DNA of 64,000 nt from Alteribacter populi (GTDB lineage: Bacteria > Bacillota > Bacilli > Bacillales > Salisediminibacteriaceae): positions 2,750,368-2,814,367 of the forward strand of contig NZ_KZ293963.1 of NCBI RefSeq assembly GCF_002352765.1, given 5' to 3'. Below, piece by piece: positions 52,617 through 59,114 of this stretch. The position numbers and the translations under genes are program-made. The first letter of the stretch is position 1. The number at the start of each line of letters is the position of its first letter. The notes under the pieces were generated by a model that saw only the letters and a program-made list of their open reading frames with translations, did not search any database and had not been told where the DNA came from.

Positions 52617-53345
52617 ATGAGCCAAACGAAGAAAGATATTCGCGAAAAAGTTTGGGGAAACATGGAGAAAGGAAAAGTCGGTCGTTTCCCGTTTCCTTTG
52701 AAAGGTCGGATCCCAAATTTCAAAGGAGCCGAAGCTGCAGCCAAACACATTTTTCAACTGAATGTTTATAAAGAAGCACACGTCGTCAAAGTTAATCCTG
52801 ACTCACCGCAACTACCGATACGTACCCAAGTACTTAAAGACGGGAAAATATTATTAGTCCCCACACCACGATTAAAAGACGGATTCATTCAAGTCGACCC
52901 TGCCAATGTCCCGCCTGGCGAAGAACGAAAAGCCGCCAGCCTAAAGCATATTCACTCCTACGGTAAGGTGACTCCACTTGCTGCGTTACCAAAAATCGAC
53001 CTCCTCCTCGTTGGGTCTGTTGCTTTACATCGAGATGGGCGACGCCTCGGTAAAGGTGAGGGGTACGCTGATCGTGAGTATGCCATTCTAAAAGAACTTG
53101 GAAACCCTGAAATCCCGGTCATAGGTACCGTCCACTCAATCCAAGTCGTTAACGATGATTTGCCACGGGATGAATATGACTTAGTTGTCGATTATATTGC
53201 GACAGAAGACGAATGCTTTCAAACGAATTCTCCATACGAAAAGCCAAAAGGTTTTATTCCGAAGGCGCGTGAAGCTCTTGATCCCATACGACATCCTTTT
53301 GATGACTTTTGTTGTGTTATTCATGCCTTCAATAAGGATACATGA
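52617..53345 (+). CDS. 5-formyltetrahydrofolate cyclo-ligase family protein with altered C-terminus
   Basis: ATP-dependent enzyme of the 5-formyl-THF cyclo-ligase family (one-carbon metabolism), 242 residues. Conserved blocks: KGRIPNFKGAEAAAKHIFQL, RTQVLKDGKILLVPTPRLKDG, VGSVALHRDGRRLGKGEGYAD and VDYIATEDECFQTNSPYEKP. After PYEKPKG the expected family end is missing and is replaced by FIPKAREALDPIRHPFDDF and a few more residues. ATG follows ATAGGAGTAGATCAA. It may still be active, as the lost part is only the extreme C-terminus. Confidence 0.8.
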   Translation: MSQTKKDIREKVWGNMEKGKVGRFPFPLKGRIPNFKGAEAAAKHIFQLNVYKEAHVVKVNPDSPQLPIRTQVLKDGKILLVPTPRLKDGFIQVDPANVPPGEERKAASLKHIHSYGKVTPLAALPKIDLLLVGSVALHRDGRRLGKGEGYADREYAILKELGNPEIPVIGTVHSIQVVNDDLPRDEYDLVVDYIATEDECFQTNSPYEKPKGFIPKAREALDPIRHPFDDFCCVIHAFNKDT

Positions 53346-53527
53346 AAGATATGAAGAGATTTTAACATCTGACTGGACACCTGATGAAAAGGACAGGCAG
53401 TTTTCCTCACTTATTAGTGAGATGGAAAGGAATTATTCCATTCCTATGAAAAGAGACGAAAAATGGGGAAAAAGAAAATCGGAAAGTGATTGCCCTTTAC
53501 CGTAAGATTTCCCGAAGCAGAAGCTGA
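53323..53527 (+). pseudogene. Broken small gene fused to the cyclo-ligase end
   Basis: A helical protein fragment reads HERYEEILTSDWTPDEKDRQ, SSLISEMERNYSIPMKRDE, then a frameshift near 53463 and, in the +1 frame, ENRKVIALYRKISRSRS to a stop. It lacks a start with a ribosome binding site, and its beginning is merged with the tail of the cyclo-ligase gene. It looks like the remnant of a short Bacillaceae protein I cannot name. A deletion probably joined the two genes. Confidence 0.5.
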
Positions 53528-53560
53528 CAGTTTTATAGCAGTGTGTCTTAACAATGGGAA

Positions 53561-53600
53561 ATGCAAAAAAACAAGCCGGAATAGGCCTGTTTTTTTGCAT
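53561..53600. terminator. Terminator of the peptide-signalling operon
   Basis: ATGCAAAAAAACAAGCC/GGCCTGTTTTTTTGCAT, nearly perfect, with T-runs on both strands; it lies after the stop of the pro-peptide gene on the minus strand. Confidence 0.75.
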
Positions 53601-53614
53601 TTTTGTTTTTATTA

Positions 53615-53881
53615 TCACTCTGGTTTATGGTGTTCCGGAATATGGTCAGGGAACTCAAAACCGGGTATTCCGTGGTGCTCTGGGATGTGTTCCGGTAGAC
53701 CGTCATCCAAGTCCGGTGGTGCAGGGAGATTCTCAAAAAGATATTCCCAAAAATCAGGACCTTTAGCCGTCCGGGTGTGATCAGAATCCAGGTCCTCGTC
53801 CGCGTGGGTCACCTGTTGTAACCCAAGGGAAGCTGCAAGCAGTGTAAGGGTTAAAACAGTCAAACTCAATGTTCTTTTCAT
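53615..53881 (-). CDS. Exported pro-peptide, probable signalling peptide of the adjacent RRNPP regulator
   Basis: 88 residues. Signal peptide: MKRT, a Leu/Thr-rich core, and THA at about 25-27. The exported part is acidic, then ends in a Pro/His-rich tail where LPEHIPEHH and FPDHIPEHH flank GIPGFE. It starts two bases after the stop of the PlcR-like gene, the same arrangement as plcR-papR and nprR-nprX. A short piece of the tail, perhaps around GIPGFEFPDH, is the best candidate for the mature signal. This is inferred from position and architecture; the sequence does not match a known signalling peptide. Confidence 0.65.
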   Translation of the reverse strand: MKRTLSLTVLTLTLLAASLGLQQVTHADEDLDSDHTRTAKGPDFWEYLFENLPAPPDLDDGLPEHIPEHHGIPGFEFPDHIPEHHKPE

Positions 53882-53883
53882 AT

Positions 53884-54771
53884 CTATTCGACTCCTTGTA
53901 AATTATTAAATAGTATTATTTCACGTATACGCTCCTCGACAATATCAACGAGCTTTTCATTTTTCTGTATATTAAATATAAAAGAAGAGTTATTTAAGAA
54001 CTCCAGTGCATCGTTATATTTATTCAGCTGCGAAAGATTAAATCCGGATTGATAGTAGCATTCTACCAGGAGGTACATAGATTTTCTTTGTATATTAATT
54101 GTAATGGCTTGATTACTGTAAAAAAGCGAATCGCTATAAAGCTCAAGATGAGTTAAGGACTGGGAAAGACCGAATAATATCTTTACTTCAATGTCCCGGC
54201 TGATCGTCCCCTTACGACGAGATCCCTGAAGGCATGAATGAAAGAGATCCAGTGCTTCTTCATGCTTTTTTTCCTGAGCCAGGATAATGGCATAACTGTT
54301 TTCAATTTCCGAGACCTGCAGATGCTGACTGTCTGTCAATGCCAGTGCCTCCATTAATAATCTTTCCGCGCTGAAAAAATCATTGTCTACGTAATACAAA
54401 CATATAGCTTTATGCCACAGCAAAAATTGTTTTTCCTGACTCGTTTTCGATTCCATATCTACCATGGCGTTTTCAATTATAAGGCTGAGAGACTTGTAAT
54501 CTCTCAGATCCTTAAGATTATCAACAATGGATTGGATATGTTTGAAAGTGGGATTCCCCTGTCTTTTATCATCGGTACCTATATTAAAGAAGTAATTCAT
54601 ATCAACACCAAGTTTTTTACTTATACCATAGAGAACAACCGCAGAAGGGGTTAATGCGCCTTTTTCAATGTGACTGACTTGAGCCTGGCTGCAGATTCCA
54701 TTTGCCAGTTGAGCCTGTGTTAATTGATTTTTTGCTCTTGCCTCCCGGATCCTCTTTCCAATCAGCTCCAT
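53884..54771 (-). CDS. PlcR-like RRNPP quorum-sensing regulator (HTH-TPR)
   Basis: 295 residues from ATG 54771, which has AAAGGGG before it (a longer in-frame start at 54852 would add a hydrophobic stretch lacking a ribosome binding site). Residues about 1-60 form a Cro/C1 HTH: GKRIREARAKNQLTQAQLA and CSQAQVSHIEKGALTPS, strongly PlcR-like. The rest is helical TPR repeats (for example EEALDLFHSCLQGS; YNDALEFLNNSSFIF). Length fits PlcR (about 285), not NprR (about 420). A cytoplasmic receptor that binds a re-imported peptide and then DNA is expected. Divergent from the Xre gene. Confidence 0.82.
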   Translation of the reverse strand: MELIGKRIREARAKNQLTQAQLANGICSQAQVSHIEKGALTPSAVVLYGISKKLGVDMNYFFNIGTDDKRQGNPTFKHIQSIVDNLKDLRDYKSLSLIIENAMVDMESKTSQEKQFLLWHKAICLYYVDNDFFSAERLLMEALALTDSQHLQVSEIENSYAIILAQEKKHEEALDLFHSCLQGSRRKGTISRDIEVKILFGLSQSLTHLELYSDSLFYSNQAITINIQRKSMYLLVECYYQSGFNLSQLNKYNDALEFLNNSSFIFNIQKNEKLVDIVEERIREIILFNNLQGVE

Positions 54772-54781
54772 CTTACTTCCC

Positions 54782-54798
54782 CTTTCACACTCTGAAAG
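54782..54798. promoter_or_regulatory. Operator candidate of the PlcR-like gene
   Basis: CTTTCA-N5-TGAAAG is a perfect inverted repeat lying between the -10 box and the start codon and touching the ribosome binding site. A related TTTCACTC lies at 54847-54854 within the promoter. Autoregulation by the HTH protein is plausible. Confidence 0.45.
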
Positions 54799-54826
54799 TG
54801 TAAAAAAATGTATCGTCAGTAAGATG

Positions 54827-54856
54827 ATTATAGCAAAATATTGAAATTTCACTCAA
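54827..54856 (-). promoter_or_regulatory. Sigma-A promoter of the PlcR-like gene
   Basis: On the minus strand TTGAGT (54856-54851) is 18 bases before TATAAT (54832-54827). The spacer contains GAAATTTC, a small palindrome. Confidence 0.55.
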
Positions 54857-54955
54857 ACTAAGACTAGTGTGAGAAGGATAAATAATCCATTAGTACTAGT
54901 CTGATTGTTTCTTTACACCCCAGATAGTTAAATATTAGAAAAATGTAATGTTTTT

Positions 54956-55005
54956 ACGACTTTTTGTAATATAAACTTTACTTAAAGTCGTTTATTTGTT
55001 ACAAT
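54956..55005 (+). promoter_or_regulatory. Xre gene promoter with operator-like inverted repeat
   Basis: TTTACT (54977-54982), a 17-base spacer and TACAAT (55000-55005). The spacer TAAAGTCGTTTATTTGT is nearly the same as in the RND exporter promoter at 59115-59143. Inverted arms ACGACTTT (54956-54963) and AAAGTCGT (54984-54991) flank the -35. Confidence 0.65.
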
Positions 55006-55038
55006 TACCTTATCTTAACCTAACTATGGAGGTAAAAA

Positions 55039-55242
55039 ATGCTTTATAATCACATAAGCGTTTGGAGGGCTCATAAGAAATGGACTCAGGAACAGTTGGC
55101 CAAAGAAGTCGGTGTCAGTCGTCAAACCATTGTTGCTTTAGAGAAAGAAAAGTATAACCCCTCTCTGGAACTCGCTTTTAAAATATCAAATGCCCTTGAA
55201 AAATCAATTTTAGACGTTTTTGAATATAAGGAGGAAAACTAA
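55039..55242 (+). CDS. Small Xre-family HTH regulator
   Basis: 67 residues, little more than one Cro/C1 [43 protein letters not shown], then a short tail [12 protein letters not shown] follows ATGGAGGTAAA. It overlaps its ribosome binding site region with the next gene (two bases between the stop and ATG 55244), a pairing often seen for HTH plus small membrane protein modules. Probable repressor of its own promoter and, by motif sharing, of the RND exporter gene. Confidence 0.85.
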   Translation: MLYNHISVWRAHKKWTQEQLAKEVGVSRQTIVALEKEKYNPSLELAFKISNALEKSILDVFEYKEEN

Positions 55243-55243
55243 C

Positions 55244-55543
55244 ATGGAAACGATTTTATCTGTAAGTGTGACGGTCCTTGCACTCCTGGTTATTGCTTCT
55301 GAAATGTACAAAATATCTTTTGAACGAAAAATAGAAGCTAAAGATGAAAGAGGGCAGTTGTTATTGCTCAGAGTTAAAAATTCCTCATATTATATTCTCG
55401 TCGTCGGCATAATCCTCGGTGCGATCCTGGTTAGAAGTGTCGAAGTACTTGCTCAGGAAGACTACATTTACTTCATTATGGTGGTATTTTTTATCCAAAG
55501 TATCGTCTCATCAGGTTATTTATTTTTGCTGCGGCGAGTGTAA
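55244..55543 (+). CDS. Small three-helix membrane protein
   Basis: 99 residues from ATG 55244 (AAGGAGGAAAAC before it). Hydrophobic segments at about 3-19, 49-66 and 73-93; between the first two is a charged loop with ERKIEAKDERGQLLLLRVKN. This layout resembles DUF2178/DUF3796-type proteins that follow Xre genes. In this island it may act as an immunity protein or as a signal input for the Xre protein; neither is proven. Confidence 0.65.
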   Translation: METILSVSVTVLALLVIASEMYKISFERKIEAKDERGQLLLLRVKNSSYYILVVGIILGAILVRSVEVLAQEDYIYFIMVVFFIQSIVSSGYLFLLRRV

Positions 55544-55549
55544 AGGGGG

Positions 55550-55575
55550 AGGACGGTGTATACCGTCCTTTTTCT
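55550..55575. terminator. Terminator between convergent genes
   Basis: AGGACGGT-GTAT-ACCGTCCT followed by TTTT on the + strand. Confidence 0.75.
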
Positions 55576-55582
55576 ATTTAAA

Positions 55583-56947
55583 CTACTGGTTTTTTTTACT
55601 CAAAGGCATTTCACAGCTGTCTTCTTCACAGCCACCTGTAGGAAAGATAGTACGGCGCTTGGCTATCCAGTCATAAACCGGCTGGCCAAGACCAATCATG
55701 GAAGAAAAGCTGAGCATGGGAACGAGAAACCATAGAAGAGGTACGTTTTTACAGATCCTGTTTATGCTGTTAATGCCTTCTTCCACGGTGTTCGTAGAGC
55801 GCTGGACGGAGTGAATTCGTTTTTCAAGGGAAGCAACTTCTACACCAAACTGCTTTGCGATCCCCGGCTCCCTGAAAGAAGTAAACGATACCCGGTCGCG
55901 CCAGTCGAGCTTTTTAAATGTTTGAATGCTTTTGTTACAAAACGGACACCAGCCGTCATATAAGACGATAATCGGACTTATTTGAGCACCGGCTGTCAGG
56001 TCGGCATCCGTTTTTCCCCGGCCGGTGAGTGCTGTTTGTTTGTTCTTAGTAAATTTCGCTCTTTTTTCTTTTACGAATTTAAAGAGAGATTTGTATTCAT
56101 TGTCTTTTAGGAAAAGCATCTGATTTGCGATCATAATAAAAGAAAAAGTAAATAGCCCCATCACCACAGCAATTCCCAGGTGCATACTGATGACTCCCGC
56201 CATGGCGGCGTACCTGGTATACCGGTTTGTAAGCAGAAATGGATAAGCAAGCTGTACAACGATGGTGAAATATGCACCGATAACAAGCAACAGGTCAGAA
56301 GATAACACTAAATTCGCGAAAAATGGATGTGTAAATTCTTCAACCTGCAAAATGTAATAGATTGCCGTTCCGTTCTGCCAAAGCCCCCCCATCGCCTTGT
56401 GCAAGCCTGATGTAAAGTACATAATGCAGACTTGCGCCAGACAGGCAAGGATAGCAAGGTTATGTACAAGAACCCGTAATGAAAAGGCGTTCCTATCAAC
56501 TGTTTTACTCTCTTTGTTTTCTTTTAGGTGAGAATCCACTGAAAAATAAGCAGCTGTAGTGGCAAAGATCAAATAGAACAGGAGGATCCGCGAGATGTTG
56601 CTGCCGCCGTCCAGTACCAACCCGTTTATCTCCATTAAAGACCACACAAAGATAAAGTTTAAAATGGCAGTCAGCCTGGTTTTAAATCCGACTGTGAATG
56701 CGACAGCCACAAGAGTCCCGATATGGAACAAGATATCAAAGGCAAGGGGGGACGTATTTAATGAGTAGACAGAGAGGCTCTCATAAGGAGAGTATCCGAC
56801 TACACCATTTGCGCCCCACAAAAAGTGACGCTGGGAGTAATGAATGGCATAGTTGTAAATGATGATAAATCCAAATGCAATTCGTAACAGGCTCGCTCCG
56901 ATCAGCATATGTTTTATCCGGTACACAGACCTGATTTTTTCAATCAT
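55583..56947 (-). CDS. HTTM-domain (SdpB-like) membrane protein fused to a DCC thiol-redox domain
   Basis: 454 residues from ATG 56947 (AGAGGTG six bases before). Residues about 1-300 are a multi-helix HTTM region as in SdpB and vitamin-K-carboxylase-like proteins; GLHKAMGGLWQNGTAIYYIL and HLGIAVVMGLF are typical blocks. A charged linker (about 295-322) leads to a DCC/DUF393 domain, IIVLYDGWCPFCNKSIQTF, with the CxxC pair at about 332/335. SdpB of B. subtilis (about 320 residues) lacks the second domain. Last gene of the peptide operon; likely works with the upstream SdpA-like protein to mature or export the peptides. Confidence 0.8.
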   Translation of the reverse strand: MIEKIRSVYRIKHMLIGASLLRIAFGFIIIYNYAIHYSQRHFLWGANGVVGYSPYESLSVYSLNTSPLAFDILFHIGTLVAVAFTVGFKTRLTAILNFIFVWSLMEINGLVLDGGSNISRILLFYLIFATTAAYFSVDSHLKENKESKTVDRNAFSLRVLVHNLAILACLAQVCIMYFTSGLHKAMGGLWQNGTAIYYILQVEEFTHPFFANLVLSSDLLLVIGAYFTIVVQLAYPFLLTNRYTRYAAMAGVISMHLGIAVVMGLFTFSFIMIANQMLFLKDNEYKSLFKFVKEKRAKFTKNKQTALTGRGKTDADLTAGAQISPIIVLYDGWCPFCNKSIQTFKKLDWRDRVSFTSFREPGIAKQFGVEVASLEKRIHSVQRSTNTVEEGINSINRICKNVPLLWFLVPMLSFSSMIGLGQPVYDWIAKRRTIFPTGGCEEDSCEMPLSKKNQ

Positions 56948-56964
56948 AATAATCACCTCTTTGC

Positions 56965-57615
56965 TTAGTACATCGGCAGAACCCCTTGCGATTCAACCCA
57001 CTCCAAGTTGTAATGACTTTCTTTTAACACATAGTCCAGGTTTCCATTTTCAGAAAAAGGAACCGGCTGTATTTCAGTAATCAGTACTTGAAATTCAATG
57101 ATATCCTCTTCAGGGAAAATGCTGCTTAAATGAGCTTCAGCAAAACGGTTTATGATATCAATGGATCTTTCCTGGAGCTCTTCCTGCTGGGCATTTTCCA
57201 ATAAATCTTCGTATCCTTCTTCCTCTAACTCCCCGCGATCAATCTTTCTTAGAATTTCTCTTACTGCATCATCCTGGTAGTTTGGGAGCTGCCAGGCCCC
57301 TCTTGGGATTCGGAGCATCGCATTATACGGGGTAAACCGGTTTTGATAGTTTTTATCTACCATATAGTTAATCAGGTCGATCCACTCTGTTTCCCGGTCT
57401 CCTAATTTCGCTTTCACATGAAAGTGAGTTGTTGTTGTGACGGGGTCAGGGGCAAACAGTCGCCAATTTTGTTCAAACAGTGGATTCATATACGTATTGA
57501 TAACCGGTTGATTCTTTGCCTGAACAGGATTGGAGGGGCTGTTATAGAGTAATGTTATTGAAAAATGGCTGACGAACAGGGTACACAGAAAAACACCAAT
57601 AATTTTTTTTATCAA
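56965..57615 (-). CDS. SdpA/DUF5819-like protein
   Basis: 216 residues, starting at TTG 57615 with GCAGGGG seven bases upstream. One N-terminal membrane segment (about 5-24), then an extracytoplasmic-looking domain with FEQNWRLFAPDPVTTTTHF (N50, W51), the WxxFAPxP signature of DUF5819 and similar to SdpA. An acidic helical section (EEEGYEDLLENAQQEELQER) and a C-terminal beta part follow. It is 14 bases after the fourth peptide gene and 17 bases before the HTTM-DCC gene, the same partner as in sdpAB. In B. subtilis SdpA and SdpB together are needed to make active SDP toxin. Confidence 0.75.
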   Translation of the reverse strand: MIKKIIGVFLCTLFVSHFSITLLYNSPSNPVQAKNQPVINTYMNPLFEQNWRLFAPDPVTTTTHFHVKAKLGDRETEWIDLINYMVDKNYQNRFTPYNAMLRIPRGAWQLPNYQDDAVREILRKIDRGELEEEGYEDLLENAQQEELQERSIDIINRFAEAHLSSIFPEEDIIEFQVLITEIQPVPFSENGNLDYVLKESHYNLEWVESQGVLPMY

Positions 57616-57629
57616 GATAATCCCCTGCC

Positions 57630-57899
57630 TTACTGATCAAAGGTTTTAACAATCTCTTCATAACTGTAAAGAAGATCGGATTCGGAGTATGCTCCGAAAA
57701 CCTTATCCCCAATGTACTTTCCAACCTGTTTGCCCAGGAACGTGGCAATAAAATTATCAGGTGTAATTTCCTCTGACGTTTGGAAGGATGCAATATTAAA
57801 ATGCTCTTCATCCACAACGGGCTCAGCAGTGGCCGAGCTGTATGTCGCACTGCCCAGAATCATTGTTAAAGCCAAAGCCGAAGAGGCGATTTTCTTCAT
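57630..57899 (-). CDS. Secreted peptide precursor 4 (SDP-like toxin candidate)
   Basis: 89 residues. Leader MKKIASSALALTMILGSATY shared with the other three precursors, then an acidic pro-part, then a cationic amphipathic core, FIATFLGKQVGKYIGDKVFG, and the common tail YSYEEIVKTFDQ. No Cys. Separated from precursor 3 by 63 bases containing a hairpin. RBS TAGGAGGAG. The core looks like a helical membrane-active peptide. Confidence 0.75.
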   Translation of the reverse strand: MKKIASSALALTMILGSATYSSATAEPVVDEEHFNIASFQTSEEITPDNFIATFLGKQVGKYIGDKVFGAYSESDLLYSYEEIVKTFDQ

Positions 57900-57924
57900 C
57901 TCGGACTCCTCCTAATTTAAGTTA

Positions 57925-57955
57925 CTAGCATGCAGGAGATTTTCCTGCATGCTAG
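57925..57955. terminator. 13-bp perfect hairpin within the peptide operon
   Basis: CTAGCATGCAGGA (57925-57937) and its complement (57943-57955) flank a short loop. No T-run follows on the minus strand. It may partly stop or protect transcripts so that the first three precursors are made in excess over the maturation proteins. Confidence 0.55.
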
Positions 57956-57962
57956 ATGGGTT

Positions 57963-58244
57963 TTACTGGTCAAAGGCTTTCTTTACGTCTTCATAATCAT
58001 AAACATCATCATTGCTTGAAGGGCCACTCGCGGCATTGTAGCCAATAGCAAACCCCAACCCGCTTACAGCTGCCCGTCCAAGAGCTGCCCATACTTGAGG
58101 TTCATACTCGTCCTGAACGTGAACCTTGGTGGTATAGATAGATTTTTCTTCAATATCTGATGCGCTTACAGTCGTCGAGCTGTATGTAGCTCCTCCAAAT
58201 AAAACCGTTAACGCTAACGCTGAAGATGCAACCTTCTTTTTCAT
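57963..58244 (-). CDS. Secreted peptide precursor 3 (SDP-like toxin candidate)
   Basis: 93 residues. Leader MKKKVASSALALTVLFGGAT with SAS near the cleavage point, acidic pro-part (DIEEKSIYTTKVHVQDEYEP), Gly/Ala-rich hydrophobic core VWAALGRAAVSGLGFAIGYN, then SGPSSNDD and the tail YDYEDVKKAFDQ. No Cys. The core is closely related to that of precursor 1. RBS AAAAGGAGGAATTC. Confidence 0.78.
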   Translation of the reverse strand: MKKKVASSALALTVLFGGATYSSTTVSASDIEEKSIYTTKVHVQDEYEPQVWAALGRAAVSGLGFAIGYNAASGPSSNDDVYDYEDVKKAFDQ

Positions 58245-58264
58245 CCTGAATTCCTCCTTTTCCT

Positions 58265-58531
58265 TTAAAGGTCAAAAGCTGTTTTCATCTTTTCATATTC
58301 GATAGCAGCCTTTAATTCGAGAGACTGACCGGAATGAAAGATCAGCTGATGAGACGGCGGACCGGTTATAAATGAATACATTGTAGGAGTAGCACCGGTT
58401 TCATAGTCTTCCTGAATGACAGGGACAGACCCTTCGGTTTCAGGTGCGGATCCGAAAGCAGCGGAGCTGTACGTTGCTCCTCCCAAAACAATTGTCATAG
58501 CCATAGCTGTTGAGATGACCTTTTTTTTCAT
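58265..58531 (-). CDS. Secreted peptide precursor 2, divergent core
   Basis: 88 residues from ATG 58531 (AAGGGTG before it). Leader MKKKVISTAMAMTIVLGGAT and tail IEYEKMKTAFDL match the family, but the middle, GATPTMYSFITGPPSHQLIF, is unlike the Gly-rich cores of precursors 1 and 3. No Cys. Lies 24 bases after precursor 1 and 20 bases before precursor 3. Confidence 0.72.
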   Translation of the reverse strand: MKKKVISTAMAMTIVLGGATYSSAAFGSAPETEGSVPVIQEDYETGATPTMYSFITGPPSHQLIFHSGQSLELKAAIEYEKMKTAFDL

Positions 58532-58555
58532 TTGATTCACCCTTACTTCCGGGAA

Positions 58556-58834
58556 TTAAAGGTCAAAAGCGGATTTAACCTTTTCATAATCGGCTTCAGC
58601 GGTTGAAGAGCTACTTCCGATGGCATTTTCACCAACAGCCCAGCCAACGCCCCAGGCAACACCGCGTCCAAGAGCTGCCCAGAATTCCGGCTGAACATCC
58701 TCTTGAATTTCCACCTGTGAAAGCTCAATGGACTTTTCCTCAACGTCCGCTGTTCCGGCAGCAGCAGAGCTATACGTAGCTCCTCCAAACAACATTGTGA
58801 CAGCAAGTGCAGATGTTACGATTCCTTTTTTCAT
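58556..58834 (-). CDS. Secreted peptide precursor 1 (SDP-like toxin candidate)
   Basis: 92 residues, first gene of the operon. Leader MKKGIVTSALAVTMLFGGAT then YSSAAAG (cleavage region); acidic pro-part (VEEKSIELSQVEIQEDVQPE); Trp/Gly-rich hydrophobic core FWAALGRGVAWGVGWAVGEN; a Ser-rich stretch; tail ADYEKVKSAFDL. No Cys. RBS TAGGAGGGATC. It fits the pattern of SdpC-like or bacteriocin precursors: exported, with a membrane-active core between removable parts. Confidence 0.78.
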   Translation of the reverse strand: MKKGIVTSALAVTMLFGGATYSSAAAGTADVEEKSIELSQVEIQEDVQPEFWAALGRGVAWGVGWAVGENAIGSSSSTAEADYEKVKSAFDL

Positions 58835-58854
58835 GAAAGATCCCTCCTAAAAAT

Positions 58855-58900
58855 AATTGTTAAAAAAGTCCATGGTTACTTTTTAACAATTATGAGTATA
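58855..58900 (-). promoter_or_regulatory. Peptide-operon promoter with leader hairpin
   Basis: On the minus strand TATACT (58900-58895) is a good -10, with no recognisable -35 in front, as expected for an activator-dependent promoter. Directly downstream, AATTGTTAAAAAGT and ACTTTTTTAACAATT (58891-58855) form a long inverted repeat before the ribosome binding site: an operator or a stabilising 5' hairpin. Confidence 0.5.
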
Positions 58901-59114
58901 CCAAATATTCTTTCTATATTATGGGAAATTAGAGAACTGTAACCAAAAATAAAACTATAAAACAATCTAAATACCTTATTAGAACCCTAATAATTTATGC
59001 CGCTCCGTTATAAAACAACGGTGAACCCAGCCGGTTTTTAAGTGTTTTCAGCTTGTTTATGAGGTGATTGAAACTATGTAATGTCATATATTTCATTCTT
59101 TTTGTTAAATTAAC

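Larger units (their letters stand above)
54772..55038. promoter_or_regulatory. Divergent regulatory region between the PlcR-like and Xre genes
   Basis: Contains one promoter for each gene and several dyads, described separately. Confidence 0.6.

Noticed and set aside
53554..53766. 70-codon + strand frame with a hydrophobic start (MGNAKKQAGIGLFFCIF)
   Set aside because: It is the reverse of the terminator and the pro-peptide gene; its hydrophobic stretch comes from the T-rich terminator arm.
58543..58806. Minus-strand frame overlapping precursor 1 in another register
   Set aside because: Precursor 1 has the ribosome binding site, signal peptide and family leader; the other frame has none.
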